From: Coffea arabica
Lineage: Eukaryota > Streptophyta > Magnoliopsida > Gentianales > Rubiaceae
Assembly: GCF_036785885.1 (NCBI RefSeq)
Contig: NC_092329.1
Coordinates: 9,486,001-9,550,000 of the forward strand
DNA length: 64,000 nt
Reading direction: 5' to 3'
The stretch's first letter is position 1; each line of letters starts with the position of its first letter. A model generated the notes under the pieces. That model was not told the origin of the DNA and made no database searches. It saw only the letters and a program-made list of their open reading frames with translations. Of the stretch, positions 11,571 to 20,476 are shown in pieces. Position numbers and translations under genes: made by a program.

Positions 11571-11861
11571 ATGGGACTCTCGAATGGGCCAAGGCTCTCT
11601 GGAATGCAGAAGCAAGTGCTTGCTCTGTATAGAGGATTCCTGCGAGCAGCACACTCCAAATCTCCAGAAGAGAGACACAAGATTGAGTCATTTGTGTCAT
11701 CTGAATTCCGTCGCAATGCCAAGCAAATCGATCGCAAGAATTTCCAGTACATTGAATACTTGCTTCGCCTGGGTAAGAAACAACTCGAGCAGCTGAAGAA
11801 CCCTGATACTATTGGATTGTCATCATTGACTGTAAATTCCTCTCAAACCAGAAGACCCTGA
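11571..11861 (+). CDS. SDHAF1: Succinate dehydrogenase assembly factor 1-like LYR protein
   Basis: This is a 96-residue protein of the LYR superfamily. The tripeptide L19-Y20-R21 sits in a basic amphipathic helix (KQVLALYRGFLRAA), followed by the plant SDHAF1 pattern FRRNAKQIDRKNFQYIEYLLR and GKKQLEQLK. Members act in the mitochondrial matrix as chaperones in iron-sulfur cluster delivery to the SDHB subunit of complex II. The length matches the family's usual size of about 90-100 residues, and the coding part is a single exon. The ATG at 11571 is chosen because the conserved N-terminal segment GPRLSGMQKQ follows directly. A second overlapping frame from 11584 is a shadow. The 28-nt stretch before the ATG is preceded by an acceptor-like AG, suggesting an upstream non-coding exon. 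Confidence 0.9.
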   Translation: MGLSNGPRLSGMQKQVLALYRGFLRAAHSKSPEERHKIESFVSSEFRRNAKQIDRKNFQYIEYLLRLGKKQLEQLKNPDTIGLSSLTVNSSQTRRP

Positions 11862-12849
11862 GCCCACGAGTAGTTCCAATTTTTGATTCCTCTAATGGGA
11901 TCGATTTATTTTTTTCAGGGTAGAGAAGAGTATAAAATGTCTTGGCTCATTCGTTGCAAGATTTTATAGCTTATTCTCATTTGTCCAGTTAAGGTAAATC
12001 CATTCATTGTCTGCAAATTGGCAATAAAAGAGTACAATCAGTGTTTTTGGAATCGCAACGCAATACGATGAAGTGCTTGTGTACTTCCAATACAAGTTAG
12101 CTAGCTTGATGAAATGTTCCTTCTGGAGTTTGTCAGAACTGATTCCCCAATCGAAGTATGGAACCATAAAAATATATTCAAACATGTTGGATAAGATATA
12201 TACTCGCTGATTTATATGCATCTACAGAAAATTCCTCTTTTCTTTATATAGAAGCTGACAGATTAATTTGCTTAAGGATTTTTTTGTTTTATTTTTTGTA
12301 TGGGCATCCAAAAGACCTAGTCCACCTATTTGGCCCAGTGACATCTGGTCGACGCTGAAAATTAAACAACAGATTAGCACTGGTGGTGGTGGTGGAGGAG
12401 GCGGAGGAGGAGGGTGCGGTGCCAAGAACTGGCCATTATTTTGGGGTTGTGAAAAGAGGTATTGATTTTGGTGACAAAGATGGTTTATTTCCTAGAAAAA
12501 GATAGGGAAAATTTGCGAAATAGGAATTCGAAGATTTGTTATTCATAACAAGGGTGTAACTTTTGTGGACTGCGTATTTAGATCATGAATTACTACTACT
12601 CGTAAATTGTAAATAATAAGCAAAATATTAATTTACTCTTACATTAGAATAGTGTGCACACTATTATAAGGGTGATTTAGTCATTTAGTAGTAAATTTAT
12701 TAATTATATCAGTTATTAAACTTAAGTTAGAATGTAAAATCAATTCAGTGCACATTATCTTTTATCCATGGGTATCAAAATCAATTTGGAGAGTTGAGTT
12801 AGAATGTAAAAGGTTGATAATAAAAAATTTGTGAAAGGAATTTCTTTTT
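11862..12849. other. 3' flank of SDHAF1-like gene; GGN repeat
   Basis: This is non-coding. A purine-rich triplet run (GGT)n(GGA)n sits at 12380-12414, which explains apparent polyglycine or polyproline frames on the two strands. The remainder is AT-rich with no feature. Confidence 0.6.
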
Positions 12850-14252
12850 GGGAAAATAGTTTAAAAGGTCCCTCACATTTTGCAAAATAACCTTTTTCAT
12901 CCCTCACTTTTAAAAACGTAATTTTACATCATTTACAAATTCACATTGGTCAAATTTGGTCCCTACTTAGGTTTCCGACTAGTTTTTTGTTGGAATTCAC
13001 CATGTGCCTTGCACGTGATCATATTTTAAGGGCAAAATTGTCAAATTAATTTTATATAATTCGATTCATAATCCCTCATATTTCATAAAATAAATTTTTT
13101 CGTCCCTTACATTTCACAAAATGACTTTTTCCATCCTTCACATTTTTCAAAATGAGTTTTTTCATCTTTTATTGATCATGTGTGTGAATATTTTTTTTAA
13201 AACCATGTATACATCTATTTGATTTCACCTGAACAGTACGAATAGCATGTGAAATCAAATAGAGATATATTACATACTATTTGTACTGCTCAAGTGTAAT
13301 CAAATAGATATATACATGGGTTTAAAAAAATTGTTAGTTTTTCACTTATATTCATTTTCTTTTACTCGAAATTTGAAAATAAAGAAGACATTTAATCCTA
13401 AATATTATCAAGTGTTTATATCGAATTAAATTTGGATAGAAGAAGTAAAAAAAAAAAAAAGAAAAAGAAAAGTACGACAGAAAGAAAATTAAGTGATTGG
13501 CACTTTCAAATTTCAAGACAATCACTAGGCAAGTAATTCAACTGTTGGTCTTAAAAGTATCGAGTAGAAATTTCAGATTTAAACTGAAATTTGTTAGCAC
13601 AATTATAGAATTCGAATTAGGACCCATTAATTAGATGATCTTATTATACAACTCAATAAATAAATTATTACCAAAAGAGAAAGGTCACAAATATTGAATA
13701 GGTTCAAATGGTGAAATCATATAAATATATACATGGGTTTCAAACAAAATTATTAGTTTTAAACCCCTATATATATCTATTGAATAGCATGTGTATAACT
13801 ACGATTAACATGTTTAGATGAAATCCAATAGAGATAAATTACATATTATTTATACTATGTGAATTTATAGAAAAAAAGCTATTCGTACACATGATCAATG
13901 AGGGATGAAAAATTCATTTTGAAAAATGTGAGGGATGGAAAATTTCATTTTTTGAAATGTGAGGAACGAAACAATTCATTTTGTAAAATGTTAGGGACGA
14001 AAAATTTTATTTTGTGAAATGTGAGGGATTATGAATCAGATTATGTAAAATTTTGATTTGACAATTTTACCCTAAAACATTGATCACATGCAAGTCATGT
14101 GGTGGATTCTACCCAAAAACTAGTCGGAAATCTAGATAGGGACCAAATTTGATCAATGTGAATTTGTAAGGGACGTAAAATTATACTTTTAAAAGTGATG
14201 AACAAAAAAAGTCATCTGATAAAATGTGAGGGACGTTTTGAACGATTTTCCC
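12850..14252. mobile_element. Mutator-like element with long TIRs and 9-bp TSD
   Basis: The element begins GGGAAAATAGTTTAAAAGG and ends with the inverted form GAACGATTTTCCC. Perfect 9-bp duplications TTTCTTTTT flank it at 12841-12849 and 14253-14261. The TIRs carry phrases such as GGTCCCTCACATTTTGCA on the left and TGTGAGGGACG on the right, and extend more than 200 bp. The 1,403-bp element has no transposase frame. Its centre includes a palindrome of about 120 bp at 13201-13322. The duplication size and TIR form indicate a MULE family different from the one at 6732. Confidence 0.88.
13201..13322. repeat. Long palindrome inside the MULE
   Basis: ACCATGTATACATCTATTTG at the left arm is mirrored by CAAATAGATATATACATGGG at the right arm, with matching inner parts (ACAGTACGAATAG against CTATTTGTACTGC). 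The arms are about 50 nt around a short centre. A related, more degraded stretch recurs at 13725-13870. It could be a small nested palindromic element. Confidence 0.65.
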
Positions 14253-14698
14253 TTTCTTTTTTGAAAGAAGAATTAGCTATGATACTGACAACATAGTAGA
14301 AAGCCAAGCTAAACCTAGTTAAACCATATAGTAAGTACTAAGTTGTTACGTTCTACTATTTGATGATGCTAAACATCTGATGTAATGCACATATGCAACA
14401 AAAGAGATGCGAAATAGCAATATCAAAACAGAGAAAAAAAACATTAGAATGATGGATTATTAGACAAAAGAGGCTATTAATATTAAATTTGACTCGTAGG
14501 TGGCAATTTAATGCATATCTACCATTAAATGTCAGTTCAATTCCCACTCATCTTACTCTATCAATCAAAAAACAAAAAAAGGAGTTGAAATCCTTGATAT
14601 TGAACCAAAGACTAAAGTTGGAAAAAACTTGATGATGCAACGATTACAAATTAGTTTTAATATTGAGTGAAATCTTTGAAAAATCAATATAATTTTTA

Positions 14699-14776
14699 GG
14701 AAAAATCATTCAAAACGTCCTTTACATTTTGCAAAATAACTTTTTTCGCCCCTCACTTTTAAAAGTGTAATTATAC
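14699..14776. mobile_element. Fragment of the 12850-type MULE end
   Basis: The stretch GGAAAAATCATTCAAAACG followed by CTTTACATTTTGCAAAATAA and CCCCTCACTTTTAAAAGTG matches the terminal repeat of the element at 12850. Similarity stops after about 78 bp. No second end is seen nearby, so this is an isolated terminal fragment. Confidence 0.7.
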
Positions 14777-15642
14777 GTCCACTCTATTTATAGCATGTTA
14801 CAATTGAAAAGGTAAACTTACACTCAATATATATGTATGAATGTATGTATGTGTGTGTGTGTGTAAGGCCCATCGTCGAAAAGGTTACTGGTGGCGTTCG
14901 ACACGAGACAATTTGTATGTGTGTGTATAAACACACATATATGCCTAAAATTCAGTGTTTTTGGAAAAACATTTTTATTAATGTAATTTTCAAGATGCCA
15001 AAATCACATGCAAGTTTGCAAACTAGCTAAAAGATGCCTTATCAAAAGAAAAAATTACAAATTTAATTGAAAATACCTAGATGAATTGCAAAAAGCAAGC
15101 TGCTCTAGTGATCTTGAGCCGCAAAATAGTATCATGAACAAGTATTTTACAAGGGCAAATTCTTAAGTGCCAAATATGGTATTTCTCTGTACTGCCGCAA
15201 GACAAATGATGATCCAAAAGTGCAAATAGTGCAATTTTAACGATAAAATTGGTATTTGTGCTAGTGAGTGCTCAAAGTCTGTTGCATTGATTGATTTTTG
15301 GCATTTTCAAATTCGGCATTATAATGGGACTCTTTTAACAAGTTAACTGATAGATATTGAAATAGTTCTAAAAGTATAAATATTAACTTATTTGGTAACA
15401 AATGTGCAAATATCAAATATAATGCAATGGAGAACATAGTAGCCCAACCACCATTTAGGGTTCCAAATTAGTATAATGGGTTTCAATTGAAGAAAAGGCA
15501 CCAAATACTATAGAGTGAAAAAGATACTATTATTTGATTGGAATTCAAAAGCTACACAAAAGAAAAATCAATAAATTAAATTCGATTCAAAGGCAGTCAG
15601 GTTATAATCAAGAAGACACATGAAACTCAAGAATATCCTATA
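14777..15642. other. Intergenic, simple repeats only
   Basis: It holds short TATG/TG repeats near 14831-14863 and otherwise AT-rich non-coding sequence. Confidence 0.55.
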
Positions 15643-15643
15643 T

Positions 15644-15645
<2 letters not shown>

Positions 15646-15686
<41 letters not shown>

Positions 15687-15697
15687 GTATATATAAA
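15646..15697. repeat. (TA)n(TATG)n microsatellite
   Basis: A TA run passes into TATG tetranucleotides and back to TA. Confidence 0.85.
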
Positions 15698-15896
15698 GGA
15701 GTTTGTAGATGGGAGTTTGTAGATGACTGTTGGAAAATTTTTCATCTGCCATCTTTGGGGATAAAATCAAATGCAAGTGATTAGACCAAATGTGTAACAT
15801 TATAGTGTATAGTTGAGTTGGGTTGACTATTATGTTCTCCCATTTGCAATTGGCTTATATTCCACGTGATTATCAAGCTTTTAAGTGGTGTTTAAA

Positions 15897-15982
15897 CCAC
15901 TTACAACTGTAATTGCTTTTTTTTTTTTAATTAAAATTTGGACCATTTCTCGATTTGTGCGTGTCATCCTTGCGTAGGGGCC

Positions 15983-16014
<32 letters not shown>

Positions 16015-16053
16015 TGGAATGTCCCCAAAGGGACCACTTACAAGTGTAATTGC
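15897..16053. repeat. Target-site duplications around the U6 pseudogene
   Basis: CCACTTACAACTGTAATTGC at 15897-15916 and CCACTTACAAGTGTAATTGC at 16034-16053 differ at one base. They bracket the poly(T) and U6 sequence, as expected after target-primed reverse transcription. Confidence 0.92.
15933..16034 (-). pseudogene. U6 spliceosomal snRNA retropseudogene
   Basis: On the minus strand this 102-nt stretch is nearly a full plant U6 snRNA. It runs from GTCCCTTTGGGGACATTCC through ACAGAGAAGATTAGCATGG and GATGACACGCACAAATCG to GAAATGGTCCAAATTTT. The ACAGAGA box and catalytic AGC triad region are intact. I see about five differences from the U6 I remember, in the 5' stem-loop, the bases after it and the CCCCTACGCAAGG block. 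Upstream there is no USE (RTCCCACATCG) at the expected distance and no well-placed TATA. A 12-nt T run follows the 3' end as a poly(A) tail on the minus strand. The whole lies between near-identical 20-bp direct repeats (15897-15916 and 16034-16053, one mismatch). This is a copy made by LINE machinery, not an active gene. Confidence 0.92.
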
Positions 16054-16904
16054 AATGCTCTTCATCTTCTTTTATAATTACTGGGTAGCTTTTATAGCTA
16101 CAATAATAGAGGGTCTTAATGTTAAAGATGATTGGTTCAAGAAACACTTAATAATAAATATGATTGGTTTTGGTTCATATTTCCAATCCGTTACAAATAT
16201 AATTATAGTGCTTTTCAACTTGACAATAATGAAGGCTTTTAATACTGAAGAATGTTGCTTCAAGTGCTTGTGCTCAATCTTTTGTTGTGCGTGTTTGGAC
16301 ATGTATGCTCATTTACTTTCTTTCTTTTTGGAATTTTGGATGTTTAACTGATACAATAAAAGTTGTGAGTTTTCTACTGCAATATTTTCTCAATAGCTAT
16401 TGTCTGAATATAGAAATTTCGTTATGGAATACATGATACATACATATGAATATCCATGGGAACCTTCTTACATTTTCTAACTATTTTCCAAAATTTGATG
16501 TTCGTGGCTGCAGGTGATTAAACTACGACTAAAGATTATGTATTGACTGCAATTTCATGACCAAGGTAGGATCTAAATCCGACCTTATAGTTGATACATG
16601 TTAATTGTCGATTGGATATGGCTATGATTGTATTATAATGGTATAGTAACAAAGGTAATGATATTTTTGCTTTTGTTGTTGTGGTATGGTGTAATTATCT
16701 ACTACAATCCTATTTCTTTTACTTATAAATTTGTTTTCCTTTATAAGTTTGTTGATTTGGCCAATTTATTTATAATTTCATGCACTTTAACTGATTCAAT
16801 TAAACCAATTACCATACAATTCTAATTCTACTATTTTTTTTTATAAATTTATTTGAATAAATATTTTATCACATAGGTTAAACTCCCGCGGGCTTCCCCC
16901 TAGT

Positions 16905-18622
16905 TGTATACAATAAATTTACTATCAAACCATCAATGAAGTGCTAAATACGTACCTTAGTCATCAAACACATAAACGAATCTAAAGAAACATATGAAGT
17001 TTGGGCTCTCACTTTTTGTCGAGCTATTTTTGGTATAAAAGAGTTGTTACAAAATTTTGAACTTTCTTCTATTATGTATTTAAGTATATATGAAATAAAA
17101 AGGTTTTATCTAACTTATAGCCACTCGATACTTATTAGCATTACTAGGAAATTATCTGAGTCTTGGAACTTATCATATATAGTAGCTTGAAACAATGTAT
17201 ACCCTAGTATAAAGATGAAAGAACTTATGTACATGCTAAGATAATAACATGCAAAAGCTTTGTAATTGTTGTCACCTGTCTAAGATTTTGTACCACTGTT
17301 AATCCTATTCATCAAATCTAAAATTAGCCTTATTCTCACCATTATTTGTCTCTTCTAATCGCACCTGTAATTGCCAAGAACTTTCTCCTGCATTTGCAAG
17401 GATAATATATGCCAAATTTAAATGATTTTTTTTGTTGAATTAAAAATATGCTTACCACTCAAATCAAGAGCAATTATTTTTATTCAATTCTAGACTATCA
17501 TTTTGTGCTATCCCACAATAAGCTTTTTCCTATATTTTTGTAAAACTATTTGAATCAACTTCTTTCTCCACGTGATTTTTAACTTTTAGCGTCATTAAAA
17601 AATGCCTTGAGTAATGGTTAAACTTTTATGTTATAATCGTTTCTTCTCAGTCACTAGGTTAAAATTAAGCTATTCAGATTTTTTTTTATTATCACTTAAC
17701 CATCATCAATACAACATGTTGTGCATCACATAATTGTTCGTATTAGAATTTAAAGCATATTACTGATGCTTGATCCATCATTCAACAACGAAATAGACTT
17801 GTTATAAAAAAAAAAAACATGAGACATGGTTTTATGGCCCCCCTTTTTTTTTCTGTAAGTATAAAAAGTTATAGGAAACCTGGAAGTGCTCATAAAAGAC
17901 ATGGTTTTATGGCTGAAAACACCATACCACGTTTTGTGTAAAACGATATACCTAAATGAAAGTGGAAATTTCATGCTGCAGTTAATAGTAAGGCAAGGTT
18001 GTGAAAATAAACAAAGATAAGTTTTATGAGTTCATGACTTCAGTGATGAATAATGTTGTTCCGCCAGAAGAAAAATACAAATGTCAAATAGAAAAATTAA
18101 CAGTAGTTATAACAATAGTTATAACAATTATAAAATTAATTATAATAAAATTGTAAATGATAATAATATAATAATAATAAATGCGGTGGGTTGAGACACA
18201 TATATTTTGCTTTCTTTAAGGGGATTCAAGTTTTTGTGGAAGAATCAATTTCGGCGCAATAGGATCTCCCGCTTGTCACCTCCAGAATACAATAGTCCAG
18301 TCACACTTACTATCACTTTCATTAGTTAGCATAACTAAGAGAGTATAGCTCTATCAACACCATTTTTACTTGCCAAAATGTAAGATAGTAATGTAGAGAA
18401 GAACATATTGTTTCTTTCTTCTAACTCTCAAAATATTATGAGAAGTAGTTACACTGCTATTAGTGGTGCTTTCTATCTTAAATTGCACGTGTGCGTGCAC
18501 ACACACACACACACATACATACATATATATATATATATATAAAGTTATTCAAAAGCCATAAGTTACATAAATAATAATATGCTAGATAAATATAGGAGTT
18601 ATTGACTATTCAAATTATATTT
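16905..18622. other. Intergenic, no gene seen
   Basis: This is AT-rich with homopolymers near 17810 and 17845 and a compound (AC)n/(CATA)n/(TA)n repeat at 18498-18541. No exon or element boundary is supported. Confidence 0.55.
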
Positions 18623-18739
18623 AAATTAGAATTGTAAAAAAAACTTGGACCATATAGAGATTTGATCCTACAACTTTACTCTCTCTCTCATTATTCTCTC
18701 TATCTTATTTCTTCTCGCCATTAGTGATCGTAAGGTTTC

Positions 18740-20476
18740 ATGGCAGCCCTTCAGCCGTCGGCTGAGGGGCAAGAATTTTTCCCTACAACAAAAAAATCTT
18801 TTTCTCAGCTTTTCTCACAGCCGGCAACATCTCCAATCCAGATTAGGCAAGCGTCTGTTTATAAGGGTGAAGCTGCGGTTATATTTTCCAGAGTAGAAGC
18901 GGACAAACTTGCAGCACCATTTAGATGGACTTTGGTTGGCAAATTCTCTCATGGACGACCTTCTTTGGAAGATATTCGAAAGTTTTTTTCCTCTTTAAAC
19001 TTGAAAGACCAAGTCTCCATTGGATTACTGGACTACAGGCATGTACTTATTAAATGTACAGCTGAAGCAGATTTCAATAGAATTTGGACAAGAGGAGTTT
19101 GGCAGTTGGGTAAACATCCAATGCGTGTGTTTCGATGGACCAGGGATTTTCATGTGCATAGAGAATCATCTCTAGTACCGGTTTGGGTAAATCTTCCATC
19201 TCTACCTATTCATTATTTTGACAAACACTCTTTGTTTTCCATTCTGTCTCCAGTAGGAAGACCATTGTTCCTAGATTCGGCAACGGCTGCTGGGACACGT
19301 CCTAGTGTAGCCAGGGTGTGCGTAGAGATAGATGTTGCGAAGCTTGTTGTGCCACGGGTGTGGGTTGCTGTCGAAGGGGAATCAGGTTTCTGGCAACGTA
19401 TTGAGACAGAGAATCTTCCTCCGTATTGTTCTTTCTGTTCAAGATTAGGACATTCTCATGAGCACTGCAACAAGAATTTGAAAAATGATGGGTCTCGGCT
19501 GCAGCTGAACAACCAGCAAAGCCCATACATAGATAGAAGTCAGATGATTACTCATCAACCTGGGACTAATCAAACTGATTTGGAGAATAAAAAGGCAGCG
19601 AATATATCCACTGTTATTGCTATTGAAATGACAGATAAGGAAGTTGCTGCTACTGCGAATGAAACTGTGATAAATGAGTCTGCTTCACAGGAAATTTCAA
19701 CTACTGCTACGGTGAAAAAAGGGATAAAAACTTCAGCAGCAAAAGCCATGGTTGCTGAGCCTGCCGTGCTAGTCGTGCAAAAGGAAGTAAAAAATCTGCA
19801 ACACTGCATTATTGATGATGATCCTGCTGATGAAGAAGGAGTAGTAACCCATCTACAGAATTCAGCTGTCAATGTAAACATGGAGACATGTAAGGTGATG
19901 AATACGGTTTTGCATGGGGGACATGAAGCAATGGAAAACCAGCTGGAGGAACATCATGGCAGTCAAAGCGAAGGGTCCCATGTCCTCAATGAGAAACATT
20001 TGAGCACTGAACAACATCATCTGGCCGAGAATGCTTTAACATTGGCACAACAGCATCTGACCGACAAAGCTATAAGAGTTACACAAGAGAATCTGCCCCA
20101 CAACAACGCCAAGGGTGATCATGAGCAATTGGCCGACAAAACCAATGTTCAACTGCAGCTGTTGGCCGACACCAATGTTTTGGAGAATCTCTATGTTGAA
20201 TTGCGAGGGGTGGAGGATGAAGTTTCTACACAACAGCTGGTAGAAGCAAATCAAATGCCTACTAATGCTGGAAATCTGTCCCCACGAATTGGTGTCCCAC
20301 AAGAAAAAATACTGGAATCATCAATGAATGGCCTAAACATTGATCAAACAGGTGAGACCGGTGGTGACTTCCGACAACCGCACAGGAAGGGTATGCGAGC
20401 TCCAATCCCATCTGACAGACAGTTAAGGTCACAGACATCATCCAAAAACTCATTCCAGGTTCTTTCTTATGATTAA
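18740..20476 (+). CDS. LINE ORF1 protein: DUF4283 and CCHC zinc knuckle
   Basis: This 578-residue RNA-binding protein of a plant L1 retrotransposon is thought to coat the element RNA. A DUF4283-like region spans roughly residues 40-180 (VFRWTRDF, VPVWVNLPSLPIHYF). A CCHC knuckle follows at C230-X2-C233-X4-H238-X4-C243, preceded by the typical ENLPPYCSFC. The C-terminal half is low-complexity. Residues from about 395 to 470 carry a loose repeat of HL/QHL-T/A-E/D-K/N units, which is unusual and may have expanded within the family. The frame is uninterrupted. Its stop TAA (20474-20476) overlaps the start of ORF2 by 8 nt. Confidence 0.9.
   Translation: MAALQPSAEGQEFFPTTKKSFSQLFSQPATSPIQIRQASVYKGEAAVIFSRVEADKLAAPFRWTLVGKFSHGRPSLEDIRKFFSSLNLKDQVSIGLLDYRHVLIKCTAEADFNRIWTRGVWQLGKHPMRVFRWTRDFHVHRESSLVPVWVNLPSLPIHYFDKHSLFSILSPVGRPLFLDSATAAGTRPSVARVCVEIDVAKLVVPRVWVAVEGESGFWQRIETENLPPYCSFCSRLGHSHEHCNKNLKNDGSRLQLNNQQSPYIDRSQMITHQPGTNQTDLENKKAANISTVIAIEMTDKEVAATANETVINESASQEISTTATVKKGIKTSAAKAMVAEPAVLVVQKEVKNLQHCIIDDDPADEEGVVTHLQNSAVNVNMETCKVMNTVLHGGHEAMENQLEEHHGSQSEGSHVLNEKHLSTEQHHLAENALTLAQQHLTDKAIRVTQENLPHNNAKGDHEQLADKTNVQLQLLADTNVLENLYVELRGVEDEVSTQQLVEANQMPTNAGNLSPRIGVPQEKILESSMNGLNIDQTGETGGDFRQPHRKGMRAPIPSDRQLRSQTSSKNSFQVLSYD

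Larger units (their letters stand above)
15643..16904 (+). mobile_element. Candidate Helitron, 3' end clear, 5' end tentative
   Basis: The 3' terminus at 16900-16904 is CTAGT, preceded by the palindromic stem CCCGCGGG (16885-16892) and CTTCCCC, which is characteristic of plant Helitron 3' ends. A possible 5' end is TCCTATATATATAT at 15643, followed by AT repeats and ATATAAAGGAG. No inverted repeats or target duplications are expected. The 5' end is uncertain because a microsatellite covers it. The element would enclose the U6 retropseudogene and has no Rep/helicase. Confidence 0.45.

Noticed and set aside
12222-12465. Polyproline or polyglycine reading frames on both strands
   Set aside because: They are produced by a (GGT)n(GGA)n triplet run and have no flanking domain or splice context.
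15938-16351. A 137-residue frame over the U6 region
   Set aside because: The frame is an accident of the reverse strand of U6 plus AT-rich flank; the nucleotide match to U6 explains the sequence.
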